Source: a virus. From it: a stretch of 45,417 bases of DNA. The stretch is from positions 1 through 45,417 of IMG/VR virus record IMGVR_UViG_3300042876_000278, one strand, 5' to 3'. Position numbers and translations under genes: made by a program. Under the pieces are notes generated by a model, which saw only the letters and a list, made by a program, of their open reading frames with translations, was not told where the DNA came from and did not search any database. Below, one piece after another: positions 1-6,520 of the stretch (positions are counted from its first letter, which is position 1; every line of letters begins with the position of its first letter).

Positions 1-77
1 GCTTTTGGTATTGGGGTAACCGCCATTTTGATGGTACTATTCTGGTCGGGTATTGATGGTTTTGGTTTTTCTGTCAT
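1..77 (-). CDS. Partial small protein, 5' end only (cut by window edge)
   Basis: An ATG at 77 opens a frame reading MTEKPKPSIPDQNSTIKM and onward with no stop before the window edge, so only the first 25 residues are visible. It follows the next upstream gene directly, in the same operon direction. The visible part is proline-rich and has no recognisable motif. It may be the N-terminus of the partial coiled-coil gene at the other end of the window, but the two halves are one base out of phase when the ends are joined directly. Confidence 0.45.
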   Translation of the reverse strand, partial: MTEKPKPSIPDQNSTIKMAVTPIPK

Positions 78-78
78 A

Positions 79-615
79 CTACTTTCTTTTGATTGTGTAC
101 TGTTGAGATAATTCTTCTATGGTCACAGATTGTGATGTATGCCTACCCTTGTCTCCGCAAATCTTGCTGATAACCCCACCCCACAACTCCTCCTCGCTCT
201 CTTGCTTCTCATCCACAAAGCGGAGGACTTTACGGTACTTCATCCCGTCTTTGGGATTTTTGAAGTCCTTTTCGGTTGATGGGAACCAATCGATGTTGTA
301 AACAAAAATGGGATCAATAATGCTTTCCTGATACACCTCCACATACTTCGGAAAGTCGGGTGGGATTGGGTAGGTGCCTTCAATTAAAAACTTTTTAATC
401 AAAGGATGCCTAAATGCTTCATCTGGCAATAAGTGCCAAACCCTCTCCTGATCCTCGAAATAGAGGGCTTCGGAGATGGCTTGGGCCTTTTGCTTTTCGT
501 ATTCAGCCTCAATCGCTTCGTACTCTTTGACGGTAGCCGTATATTTTTGGTTAGGGAACTCCGGCATCTCTGCCATACCTATGCCTTTGGCGGTGATTAC
601 AATCATCTGTTTCAT
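79..615 (-). CDS. Hypothetical acidic protein, 178 aa
   Basis: I do not recognise this family. The protein starts MKQMIVITAKGIG, has a charged helical stretch at about residues 30-50 (rich in E, K, A), a proline-containing middle (around TYPIPPDFPKY, residues 80-90), and a charged C-terminus that ends IKRK. There is no signal peptide or membrane segment. It sits near the end of the leftward early operon, 17 bases after the SPFH gene, so it is probably a non-structural accessory protein. Confidence 0.7.
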   Translation of the reverse strand: MKQMIVITAKGIGMAEMPEFPNQKYTATVKEYEAIEAEYEKQKAQAISEALYFEDQERVWHLLPDEAFRHPLIKKFLIEGTYPIPPDFPKYVEVYQESIIDPIFVYNIDWFPSTEKDFKNPKDGMKYRKVLRFVDEKQESEEELWGGVISKICGDKGRHTSQSVTIEELSQQYTIKRK

Positions 616-632
616 GGGTTACAGGTTCAGGT

Positions 633-1181
633 TTATCGTTTTGCTTCCATGTCTACTGCATTGTTTGTCCAACTGCTCCCATCCTGAATGAGGCGATATG
701 TGCGCACATTCATGAAGCCAGTCACCTTGAAGTATTCAATTTTGACGCCGTACTTATCAATGTCTTTCAATTTGCCAGAGACATAAGGTTCAAGCGCTGC
801 CGGAATACAGTATGCCAATTCATTCTCAGAAATGTACTCAGCTATAACACCACTAACCATGTTTTGAATGGTGGCTTCCGGTTGATACAACGTTCTGTAA
901 AGTTCTTGGATGTCAGTTATGGAATAGCCCAATGCTACCGTTACCGTAATTGTTACCTTATCCTTGGTTGACATGGTTTGAAGGGGTAGGGAAATGACAC
1001 GAAGCCGTGTTGTCTGAATATAAAACACGTCTATGAATGGAACCTTAAAATGGAATCCGGCATTCAGTTTCTTTAGTCTACTCCCAAGCCGGACTCTGAT
1101 AGCCTGCTCCCATGGGGTAATCGTTATCCACCACTGAAAGGGCTTTGATACGAAGTTAAGTATTGCGTCGATGTATGTCAT
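633..1181 (-). CDS. SPFH / band-7 (stomatin-prohibitin-like) domain protein
   Basis: The 182-residue protein matches the start of SPFH/band-7 proteins. An aromatic, membrane-seeking N-terminus (residues 8-22, with WWITITPWEQ) is followed by VRLGSRLKKLNAGFHFKVPF (about 29-48), the usual 'G.....L.PGlhf..P' signature. A beta-rich repeat follows, with TTRLRVISLPLQTMSTKDKV and a VTVALGYSI strand, and then KYGVKIEYFKVTGF near 145-156, which matches the family's 'yGi.v..v.i' end. It is shorter than cellular stomatins and lacks a long coiled-coil tail. Family members scaffold membrane microdomains and bind membrane proteases. A phage copy could act at the host inner membrane. The fold is fairly secure; the role is unknown. 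Its start overlaps the stop of the upstream gene by 4 bases. Confidence 0.75.
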   Translation of the reverse strand: MTYIDAILNFVSKPFQWWITITPWEQAIRVRLGSRLKKLNAGFHFKVPFIDVFYIQTTRLRVISLPLQTMSTKDKVTITVTVALGYSITDIQELYRTLYQPEATIQNMVSGVIAEYISENELAYCIPAALEPYVSGKLKDIDKYGVKIEYFKVTGFMNVRTYRLIQDGSSWTNNAVDMEAKR

Positions 1182-1483
1182 TTTGCTTTAAGGTTTGAGT
1201 AGCGGATTTGCCATTCTTCTATTTCTTCCTCATTGTTTTGTTGAGATAGCAAGTGGTTTGCCTCTTCCAGCAGCTCGTCACGCTCTTTGAGCTTGGACTG
1301 CCAGTGCTGATTAGCTTCCTGTTCCGCTATCAACGCATTAAAAAGTTCATTCCTCTCTTTGCTTTGATACTTGTACTCGGCGGTAGCTCCGGCTATGTAG
1401 CTTTCCCCATCACGCTTATCGGGAGCCTCTAAATAGAACTCGATTGCGTTCTTTTTAATTCTTTCTTCGTATTCTTCATTCAT
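1178..1483 (-). CDS. Hypothetical coiled-coil protein, 101 aa
   Basis: Almost wholly charged and helical. From about residue 35 to the end, E, K, Q and L dominate with heptad-like spacing (for example LKERDELLEEANHLLSQQ), so a coiled coil is likely. No enzyme motif, signal peptide or membrane segment. Stop and start codons overlap neighbours on both sides by 4 bases, which supports a real gene translated with them. Function unknown; a structural partner of a neighbouring small protein is possible but unsupported. Confidence 0.65.
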   Translation of the reverse strand: MNEEYEERIKKNAIEFYLEAPDKRDGESYIAGATAEYKYQSKERNELFNALIAEQEANQHWQSKLKERDELLEEANHLLSQQNNEEEIEEWQIRYSNLKAK

Positions 1484-1740
1484 GGCTTCTGTGATTCGTG
1501 GTAACGGGTTAGAAGTTCTTTATTTGAAAGTGGGCAATCCCCATCAGGGTCATCCTTCCAATAATAATCGTTATCAACTAATTCTATCTCACTCTGCGTA
1601 ACAAACCACTGAATAAACCCCAACGCCTGCTCGTCAGCGTACTGCTGGATGAGTTTGGCGGCAAGTGTCTTTTGAAACTCGCTCAAATCCTCTGTGCCAT
1701 CAAAGATGTTTTCAATCAGTTCTTTCAGTTTCTCGTTCAT
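1480..1740 (-). CDS. Hypothetical small protein, 86 aa
   Basis: Not recognised. The first half is helical with LSEFQKTLAAKLIQQYADEQA (about 19-39); the second half is acidic with DNDYYWKDDPDGDCPLS. This layout is common among small early phage proteins that modulate host functions, but nothing in the sequence identifies a target. The 4-base overlap with the downstream gene indicates translational coupling. Confidence 0.65.
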   Translation of the reverse strand: MNEKLKELIENIFDGTEDLSEFQKTLAAKLIQQYADEQALGFIQWFVTQSEIELVDNDYYWKDDPDGDCPLSNKELLTRYHESQKP

Positions 1741-1742
1741 AT

Positions 1743-2009
1743 CTATTCGGGGGTGACGGTGTCGATTACTTCAAGTACGTTATCAATGGCGGCATTAAAT
1801 CCTTCGTCAAATTCACCAAAATACCTACCCTTTTTCATTTCCTCAATCGCCTTCCTCAGCGCGGATTTGTAGGCTTCGATGCCTTGCAGGTAATCGTGCA
1901 TGATCCAGTCCGGAGTTTCCTTATCGGGTGCTTTAGACATATTTTGGGCGTAGTGTAACGCCTCCGCTTGCCACTTCTGCTCTGTAGTCATAGTCTTATC
2001 GGTTTTCAT
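1743..2009 (-). CDS. Hypothetical small protein, 88 aa
   Basis: Helical, charged protein with WQAEALHYAQNMSKAPDKET near the start and an acidic C-terminus (FDEGFNAAIDNVLEVIDTV). No recognised motif. The first residues (MKTDKTM) allow an alternative start at the second Met. It overlaps the upstream gene by 4 bases and lies in the leftward early operon. Confidence 0.65.
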   Translation of the reverse strand: MKTDKTMTTEQKWQAEALHYAQNMSKAPDKETPDWIMHDYLQGIEAYKSALRKAIEEMKKGRYFGEFDEGFNAAIDNVLEVIDTVTPE

Positions 2010-2191
2010 AGTTTTACCTTAACAAATTTTAGCCCCGTATCTTTCATCCACTTAGCATCGCATCTAAATGAGTCATCGTTCCATTTCTCGTAAATCCTAC
2101 GGGCTGTTGCTTTGCTTCTTGCCAATAGCAAGACAAACATTTTGTTTGCCTCATAATCTTTAGGCACAACGGCATAAAATGTTCTTTTCAT
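2006..2191 (-). CDS. Hypothetical small basic protein, 61 aa
   Basis: Basic 61-residue protein beginning MKRTFYAVVPKDYE. A short beta strand is followed by an Arg/Lys-rich helix (LARSKATARRIYEKW, about 23-37) and another strand at the end. This alpha/beta pattern and charge would suit nucleic-acid or protein binding, but no family is recognised. Its stop overlaps the start of the downstream gene. Confidence 0.6.
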   Translation of the reverse strand: MKRTFYAVVPKDYEANKMFVLLLARSKATARRIYEKWNDDSFRCDAKWMKDTGLKFVKVKL

Positions 2192-2195
2192 AGTC

Positions 2196-2555
2196 TTATC
2201 GGTTTAGCTTCCAACAAAATGCACCTTCTCCGGTTACGGGGTCATTCCGCTTTTCCTCCGTCTTGGTCAAAAACTCCGGCGTTAGGGTTGTGATTGACCT
2301 CCTGGTATTATTCAGGTGTCGCGGGTGAAAGTTAGGAAATAGCCTTGCCTCTACCTCAAAGGGGGCAAAACTTTCGTTAGGGTGGTTTCGGAAAAAGGTT
2401 AAAATCCTTTCCGTTTCGCTACCAGCCCTCACCCTAGCCTCTTTCAAATCGTCTCCCGTCTTGGAGGTGGTGTTGAAGTAAACAAAGTTAGCCGTCTCTG
2501 CCGTACTTTGTGGGCCGTTGTGTCTCAACGCCTGAAATAAGTCTAGCTGGTTCAT
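2196..2555 (-). CDS. Hypothetical protein with possible winged-helix fold, 119 aa
   Basis: The sequence from ETERILTFFRNHPNESFAPF to the C-terminus (about residues 48-115) reads like a winged helix: helix, helix ('EVEARLFPNFHPRHLNNTRRSI') and a beta wing ending in 'GAFCWKLNR'. This is the pattern of phage-encoded proteins that help set up replication or transcription of host or phage DNA. It opens MNQLDLFQALRHNG, a start also seen in other phage proteins. Function is not assigned. It overlaps the preceding gene by 4 bases. Confidence 0.65.
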   Translation of the reverse strand: MNQLDLFQALRHNGPQSTAETANFVYFNTTSKTGDDLKEARVRAGSETERILTFFRNHPNESFAPFEVEARLFPNFHPRHLNNTRRSITTLTPEFLTKTEEKRNDPVTGEGAFCWKLNR

Positions 2556-2911
2556 TTGAATAGGCTTAATTGGTTATTTGGCTTAATCCGAAACATCCGC
2601 TCGTTTATCAGGTATTCGCAGTTACGCCAATCCAGTAGGTATTTCTCGTGCTGGCTTTCATCTTCCTCTCCTTCCTCAACGTACCAAAGGCCGTATCTGT
2701 CCTCCTTTGCCCTGATAGCGTTTTCGGGCAACTTGTCAACCTTCTCGAAAGAATGGAATGTGAACGTATGAAACGGGGCAATTGCTTGTTCCTTCTCCAA
2801 CCAAGCGACCTCAGCGTAAAAGGATATCCGGCCATCGGATTGAACTTTGACGATATCGCCTATCTCCAATTCCTGACCCTTGCGGTCGTGTAGTGTCAGA
2901 ATGAAACTCAT
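2552..2911 (-). CDS. Hypothetical protein with small beta-barrel-like N-terminus, 119 aa
   Basis: The start is placed at the ATG at 2911 (MSFILTLHDRKGQELEIGDI). The frame is open further upstream, but that extension is a low-complexity run of G, K, Q and D overlapping another plausible small frame, so it is unlikely to be translated. Residues 1-60 show an SH3-like pattern of short strands with GDIVKVQSDGRISF. The C-terminus ends NNQLSLFK, close to the QLxLF tail that is common in phage DNA-metabolism proteins and may bind a sliding clamp. Role unknown. Confidence 0.6.
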   Translation of the reverse strand: MSFILTLHDRKGQELEIGDIVKVQSDGRISFYAEVAWLEKEQAIAPFHTFTFHSFEKVDKLPENAIRAKEDRYGLWYVEEGEEDESQHEKYLLDWRNCEYLINERMFRIKPNNQLSLFK

Positions 2912-3048
2912 GCTACCTTTTGTCTTTTGGTCTTGATCTTTATTACCTCTATGTCCTCCGGGGTGAATGCGTAGGCTTTGGTTACTATCTTCCTGACCTT
3001 GCCCTTTCTCCTTACCCCTATCCGCTTGGCCCAATAGTTCAGACTCAG
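2908..3048 (-). CDS. Possible small basic DNA-binding protein, start unclear
   Basis: An open frame ends in a TGA that overlaps the ATG of the gene at 2911 (ATGA). It encodes LNYWAKRIGVRRKGKVRKIV followed by TKAYAFTPEDIEVIKIK. The tyrosine/tryptophan and basic run, then 'FTPEDIEVI', resemble the helix-turn-helix part of MerR- or excisionase-like proteins. No ATG, GTG or TTG is in frame nearby; the left limit given here is a CTG. A nine-codon frame starting with the ATG at 3119 could feed into it by frameshift. The protein part looks real, but its start is unresolved. Confidence 0.35.
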   Translation of the reverse strand: MSLNYWAKRIGVRRKGKVRKIVTKAYAFTPEDIEVIKIKTKRQKVA

Positions 3049-3115
3049 TGGGTGAGGTGTCGGAGATGCTAGGGCTTTCTCATCAGTCGCTAGTACATCC
3101 TTTTGATTTCGTCTT

Positions 3116-3685
3116 TCATATTCCCCAGGTTTGTGCCATTGCTTTTGCTATTCCGATATACGTCTTTGATCTTTCCTTTGCCCTGTCCGGACCTGGGGCC
3201 ATCTTCCAAATCCTTTGCTCCCTGCCTTCGACTATCTCGGTAGGCTCCAGCTTGGGCAAATTGTTAAGCCATAAACAGGTAGCCTTAGTTTCACCGTGTC
3301 CAAACTGCCAGGGCTGAATGATCTGGTCGGGCTTGCGGTAAAGCGTGGACATTATACCGATAGGGTTTTCTATTGCCCACTTGCCCGGACGGTTTGCAAA
3401 CATCATGAAGAAATCAACCGCCGCCTGTTGCCGTCCGTCTTTCCGCTTTTCTTCAAACCACTTCGCCCCGCTTACAGCCAAATCAGTACATGGCGGGAAC
3501 GCTATTACCAAGTCCCACAGCAAGTCCAATGGATGACCCAAAACCCGTTTAACATCGTCCTGGATATGCCACTCAGGGTGCCCACCGGAACAAGGTAACA
3601 GGTCACAGGAATACGCTTCGTGTCCGAGCTTGCGGAACTCAATGCAAACCGCTTGACTTTCCTCACAGGCAACTAGTACCCTCAT
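3116..3685 (-). CDS. Phage-type DNA (cytosine-5) methyltransferase, short form
   Basis: The 189-residue protein opens MRVLVACEESQAVCIEF and carries FPPC at 63-66 followed by TDLAVSGAKWF. This is the PPC motif IV of C5-cytosine methyltransferases, with Cys66 as the candidate nucleophile. ENP (106-108) corresponds to motif VI, and GHGETKATCLWL (129-140) resembles a later conserved block. It is much shorter than full-length Dcm-type enzymes and lacks an obvious target-recognition domain. This is a known reduced form in phage genomes. It probably methylates phage DNA, perhaps to evade restriction; target sequence unknown. It overlaps the neighbouring HTH gene by 4 bases. Confidence 0.75.
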   Translation of the reverse strand: MRVLVACEESQAVCIEFRKLGHEAYSCDLLPCSGGHPEWHIQDDVKRVLGHPLDLLWDLVIAFPPCTDLAVSGAKWFEEKRKDGRQQAAVDFFMMFANRPGKWAIENPIGIMSTLYRKPDQIIQPWQFGHGETKATCLWLNNLPKLEPTEIVEGREQRIWKMAPGPDRAKERSKTYIGIAKAMAQTWGI

Positions 3686-3867
3686 AACATCTTATTCTTA
3701 AAAGCTATGGCCACCAGGTGCGGGGCGTTCTTTGCGTTTAGTTTCTTCATCAGTTTGTATTTGTAGGTTTCAACTGTTTTTATCGTTGCATTAGTCATAA
3801 AGGCTATGCTCTTTGTCGTGTAGCCCTCGGCTAACAATCTCAATATCTCTTTGTCTAGGTGTCTCAT
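3682..3867 (-). CDS. LuxR/GerE-type helix-turn-helix protein, 61 aa
   Basis: The whole protein is a single four-helix GerE domain. 'ILRLLAEGYTTKSIAFMTNA' is followed by a recognition helix at about 28-43 (TIKTVETYKYKLMKKLNAKN) and 'LVAIAFKNKML'. This matches the 'iL.l.a.G.s.kEIA..L..S..TV..h...i..KL.v' pattern of LuxR output domains, without any sensor or receiver domain. It probably binds DNA and could regulate the early or late operon. It lies between the helicase and methyltransferase genes, and its start touches the helicase stop. Confidence 0.8.
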   Translation of the reverse strand: MRHLDKEILRLLAEGYTTKSIAFMTNATIKTVETYKYKLMKKLNAKNAPHLVAIAFKNKML

Positions 3868-4763
3868 TAAAATGGCGTGTCAAATGTGATAGGCTTTTGC
3901 ACTGGCTTTATCTCCATCATGTTCCCTGAGTAGTTCCTGTCTGCATAGTAGCGGTTCCGAATTATGTCAAAGAAAGCCTTTACCTCTCCCGGCCTTCCGT
4001 TCAGCTTTTGGTTCTTCATCTTCCAGACCTTAATCGTTACGTCACCAGTATATCTTCCATCCTCCCGGTGGGCCTGAATAGCAAATACACAATCCGACTT
4101 ATTCCACCACATCGACCCGCCAAAAAGCTGATAGGGTCCAGGGATATCAAAAGCCTCTTTGTCCCTCGGTGTCCTCGGATGCTCAATGCAAAAGAAGATA
4201 GCCTTCTCCATGTGGGTGAAGTGAACGAACTTGTTTAGTACGTCCTTCAACTGCAAAGCCATGTTTTCCCCGTCTTCGTTGGTCAGTGAGTTGAACGGGT
4301 CCAGTACAAACACCTTGCATCCGTATCCTGTCCGAAGCTGTTTGAAATCCTCAAGGATATGGTCCGGCGTTGGTGAGTCTTCATACTCCACGAAAAAGAA
4401 CCACTCATTGAGCCATTCAAGGGCCGTGATATACTCTGCCTCGGTACAAACGTCCTTGTAATGTTTGTCGGTTGACTTGCCCAAATAGCAGTGCGACATG
4501 GTGGCAATAAACGATTCGACCGGGTACGATTCGGGAGAGTAAAAAGCAACCTTCCTTTTGGATATGTACGCTTGAAGGATTGCCAACTGCAAAACCAATT
4601 CGCTCTTACCTGACCCCGGCCATCCGGTCACCGTGTAGAAGTACCCAGGCCTGATCTTCAAATGAGGATCAAGGAACGGAAGTCCCGAAGGCTCCCCGAC
4701 CTGTGAACCGTTCTTGAACTGGTCCAGCACCCTATCTTGATAATCTTTGATGCGCTTTATCAT
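3867..4763 (-). CDS. DnaB-like / RecA-fold replicative helicase
   Basis: 298 residues. Walker A is GWPGSGKS at 47-54. An acidic residue after the next strand (YSPES, Glu79) is in the place of the catalytic glutamate of DnaB-family motors. Walker B is VFVLDPFN at 151-158, and IEHPRTPRDKEAFD near 194-207 would be the sensor region. 'LFGGSMWWNKSD' resembles the DnaB motif-3/4 zone. It is a helicase C-terminal domain with almost no N-terminal collar or primase, as in several phage replisomes. It presumably unwinds DNA at the fork, with the DUF1376-like protein encoded just upstream as initiator or loader partner. Confidence 0.8.
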   Translation of the reverse strand: MIKRIKDYQDRVLDQFKNGSQVGEPSGLPFLDPHLKIRPGYFYTVTGWPGSGKSELVLQLAILQAYISKRKVAFYSPESYPVESFIATMSHCYLGKSTDKHYKDVCTEAEYITALEWLNEWFFFVEYEDSPTPDHILEDFKQLRTGYGCKVFVLDPFNSLTNEDGENMALQLKDVLNKFVHFTHMEKAIFFCIEHPRTPRDKEAFDIPGPYQLFGGSMWWNKSDCVFAIQAHREDGRYTGDVTIKVWKMKNQKLNGRPGEVKAFFDIIRNRYYADRNYSGNMMEIKPVQKPITFDTPF

Positions 4764-5080
4764 TTGAAAACTATGTCGTAATCTGTACCGTTTTCTTCGA
4801 GCATCTTGGAAATGATCTTGTCGGAATTTGCTGAGGCGGTGAGCATTTCAATTTTCCTTTTGAGAAGCATCTCCCTAAACCTCATGAGCCTGAGGGATTT
4901 GATTAGCGCGGGCTTGCTGATGGCCATAGTCTCCAAAGCCTGACGAACTGAGGGTATCTTTACCCCTGTCTGTGAAAGTTCCTTCATGGCTCTTTCGGTG
5001 GGTATCTCTGAAAGTATTTTCATGCACTCCTCAAACGGGTCATCCGAGTGATCCTGGGGCGCTTGTTCCGATGTCATCAT
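4760..5080 (-). CDS. Hypothetical protein between replication genes, 106 aa
   Basis: Mostly helical, with an acidic N-terminus (SEQAPQDHSDDPFEECM) and a basic middle around residues 62-80 (KSLRLMRFREMLLKRKIEML). No known motif. It overlaps the upstream replication gene by 41 bases and the helicase by 4, so the three are translated together. Position suggests a helicase loader or accessory protein, but this is an inference from neighbours only. Confidence 0.6.
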   Translation of the reverse strand: MMTSEQAPQDHSDDPFEECMKILSEIPTERAMKELSQTGVKIPSVRQALETMAISKPALIKSLRLMRFREMLLKRKIEMLTASANSDKIISKMLEENGTDYDIVFK

Positions 5081-5759
5081 AAACTGGTGCTTTGGAAGGT
5101 TTTGCTTTTGCGATTGTCTCCGCCTGCTTTTCCGGGTCCGTCTCTTTCATCTTTTCGACCCAGTCACAGTTGAGGAAGGACTCGGTCATCTTCTCAATCC
5201 TTGTCGGTATAGGCCAGTCCTTGAGCGTGTAGTAGGCTTTCATGGCCTTGAGCTGGGCGGGTATCTCTTTGGGGTCCATCTTTTGCGCCCACTGTCGGAC
5301 CATCATCCGCACCTCCATCGTATTTGGATTTTTGCGGTTCATGAAAGAATTAACTGTTTGGACTAATACATTAATACTATCATTATCAAGATCATTATGA
5401 TGGTTATGGTTTGGGTTTGCCTTTGGGTTATCATCTGGGTTTACATCTGGGTTTAGCTTTTTTCCTCTACCCCCTTTTTGGCCGTTTTTTCGCTGTTTAT
5501 CCCAAAAATTCCTTACCTCCTCCAATTTTGCGTTTTGCCTTTTGCCGGGAGAAACGACTGGAAACTTATCCGAAAGCGAAACCCAAACTGAACCCAACTC
5601 AGGCTCGATAAGGGTCAGGGTTTCTAGGTCTTCAGGGAGATAGCCGTGATCGTACTGGTGTATCAGAAGCCCGATATAGACCCCCTTTACGTTGGCTTTC
5701 ATCCCCCTAGTCCCCCTGATCCAGTCCCCCATCATGAGGGGCATATAAGGCTTTCCCAT
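5040..5759 (-). CDS. DUF1376-like replication initiation protein
   Basis: The first 60 residues (KPYMPLMMGDWIRGTRGMKA, then VYIGLLIHQYDHGYLPEDLE) follow the DUF1376 pattern found in phage replication proteins: a P-W-G/Y-D-W opening, a winged-helix-like helix and a 'G.lP.d...L' turn. A disordered linker around residues 103-122 repeats Asn-Pro units and is rich in N, H and D. The C-terminal part (VNSFMNRKNPNTMEVRMMVR) is helical, like DnaD-type C-domains. It likely binds the origin and recruits the helicase encoded directly downstream. No origin repeats were noticed in the linker region. Confidence 0.65.
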   Translation of the reverse strand: MGKPYMPLMMGDWIRGTRGMKANVKGVYIGLLIHQYDHGYLPEDLETLTLIEPELGSVWVSLSDKFPVVSPGKRQNAKLEEVRNFWDKQRKNGQKGGRGKKLNPDVNPDDNPKANPNHNHHNDLDNDSINVLVQTVNSFMNRKNPNTMEVRMMVRQWAQKMDPKEIPAQLKAMKAYYTLKDWPIPTRIEKMTESFLNCDWVEKMKETDPEKQAETIAKAKPSKAPVYDDIGTSAPGSLG

Positions 5760-5936
5760 TTACACCGTAATCCAGATCATGAAAAGCCCTACCCCTAGAA
5801 TGACCACCACAGCCCCGATAAAGGCTAGGAAAGCCAACGCCATTACTTCGATTGGAATGTCCTGATCTTCTGCTTCCATGCCTGGCCGGAAGTCTCTGAT
5901 CGCTTGTATTGCCTTGCGGCGTTCTTCAAATTTCAT
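5760..5936 (-). CDS. Small single-pass membrane protein, copy A, 58 aa
   Basis: Reads MKFEERRKAIQAIRDFRPGM, then an acidic stretch, then a long hydrophobic segment (about residues 32-58) ending MIWITV. It closely parallels the protein at 9822-10004 in the other arm. Both have an RR-rich start, FRPGME, an acidic link, 'FLAF.G' and an 'M.IW.T.V' end. Likely topology is a cytoplasmic N-terminus and one membrane span. It starts inside the stop of the upstream gene (ATGA) and its stop touches the next start. Function unknown. Confidence 0.7.
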   Translation of the reverse strand: MKFEERRKAIQAIRDFRPGMEAEDQDIPIEVMALAFLAFIGAVVVILGVGLFMIWITV

Positions 5937-6157
5937 ACGTTGTTGAGTTGTTTAGCCCTGGAAGCCAGTTGACGGTTATGTTCAGCCGCTTCGGTAAGGC
6001 GTTTGATTAAGTCCCAATTCGGTTTCTTCACCCTGTTTTTCCTTTCCGAGTTCCAAAACAGGTGTTTCCGTATCCCCTCCTGTGAGGTTATCCCGTACTC
6101 GCGGCCAATCTTTAGCCTGGTTTCGGGGTCTGTCCAGTAGAGTATTTCGGAGAACAT
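5933..6157 (-). CDS. Small basic HTH-like protein, 74 aa
   Basis: Basic helical protein. 'DPETRLKIGREYGITSQEGIRKHL' (about 11-34) has the spacing of a helix-turn-helix, followed by a helix rich in R, K, A and L (WDLIKRLTEAAEHNRQLASR). It is probably DNA-binding; family not recognised. Its ATG lies in a TGATG junction with the frame that would be the full-length end of SSB. This is evidence that the ancestral SSB gene ended here and not at its present stop. Confidence 0.65.
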   Translation of the reverse strand: MFSEILYWTDPETRLKIGREYGITSQEGIRKHLFWNSERKNRVKKPNWDLIKRLTEAAEHNRQLASRAKQLNNV

Positions 6158-6169
6158 CAGATAGGCAAG

Positions 6170-6520
6170 TCATCGTGTGAGGGCTTTGAAACTTTCTGCG
6201 TGGATAGCATCGTCATTTCCTCGCCAATGATCTCGGTAGTGTACCTGGTTACTCCGTCCTTCTCCCATGAGCGGGTGCGGATCGATCTTACCCTCGACAT
6301 ACACCAAATCCCCCTTGTGTAGATACTTAGCAGCAACCTCAGCCAATCCCCGCCACAGGACTACGTTGTGCCAATCGGTTACCTCTTTCTTCTCGCCTGA
6401 TTTGTCCTTGTAGGATTCGGAAGTAGCTACCGTGAAATTCACCACCATAGTACCGTTGTCGATTGTCCTTGATTCTGGGTCTTTACCCAAGCGTCCTACT
6501 AGAATTGCTTTGTTAATCAT
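6170..6520 (-). CDS. ssb: Single-stranded DNA-binding protein, frameshifted C-terminus
   Basis: Residues 1-78 are a canonical SSB OB-fold: [49 protein letters not shown] and [11 protein letters not shown]. After EGKI the frame switches to [18 protein letters not shown], which is not SSB-like. The typical continuation [17 protein letters not shown], plus an acidic tail ending SHDDLPI, is present one frame over. It would stop at 6157-6159, overlapping the next gene as TGATG. The shift coincides with a tandem GATC at 6280-6287. As written, the product lacks the last OB strand and the acidic partner-binding tip. This is a mutation, an assembly error or a recoding event. Confidence 0.85.
   Translation of the reverse strand: MINKAILVGRLGKDPESRTIDNGTMVVNFTVATSESYKDKSGEKKEVTDWHNVVLWRGLAEVAAKYLHKGDLVYVEGKIDPHPLMGEGRSNQVHYRDHWRGNDDAIHAESFKALTR
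6280..6287. repeat. Tandem GATC duplication inside ssb
   Basis: The sequence GATCGATC breaks the SSB frame. Removing one GATC restores the conserved R-T-R-S-W reading and a 119-residue protein ending in the usual acidic tip. The duplication is therefore the likely cause of the frameshift. Confidence 0.7.

Noticed and set aside
2912-3034. N-terminal extension of the protein at 2552-2911
   Set aside because: It is a low-complexity G/K/Q/D run lying over a more protein-like frame; the ATG at 2911 sits in an ATGA overlap.
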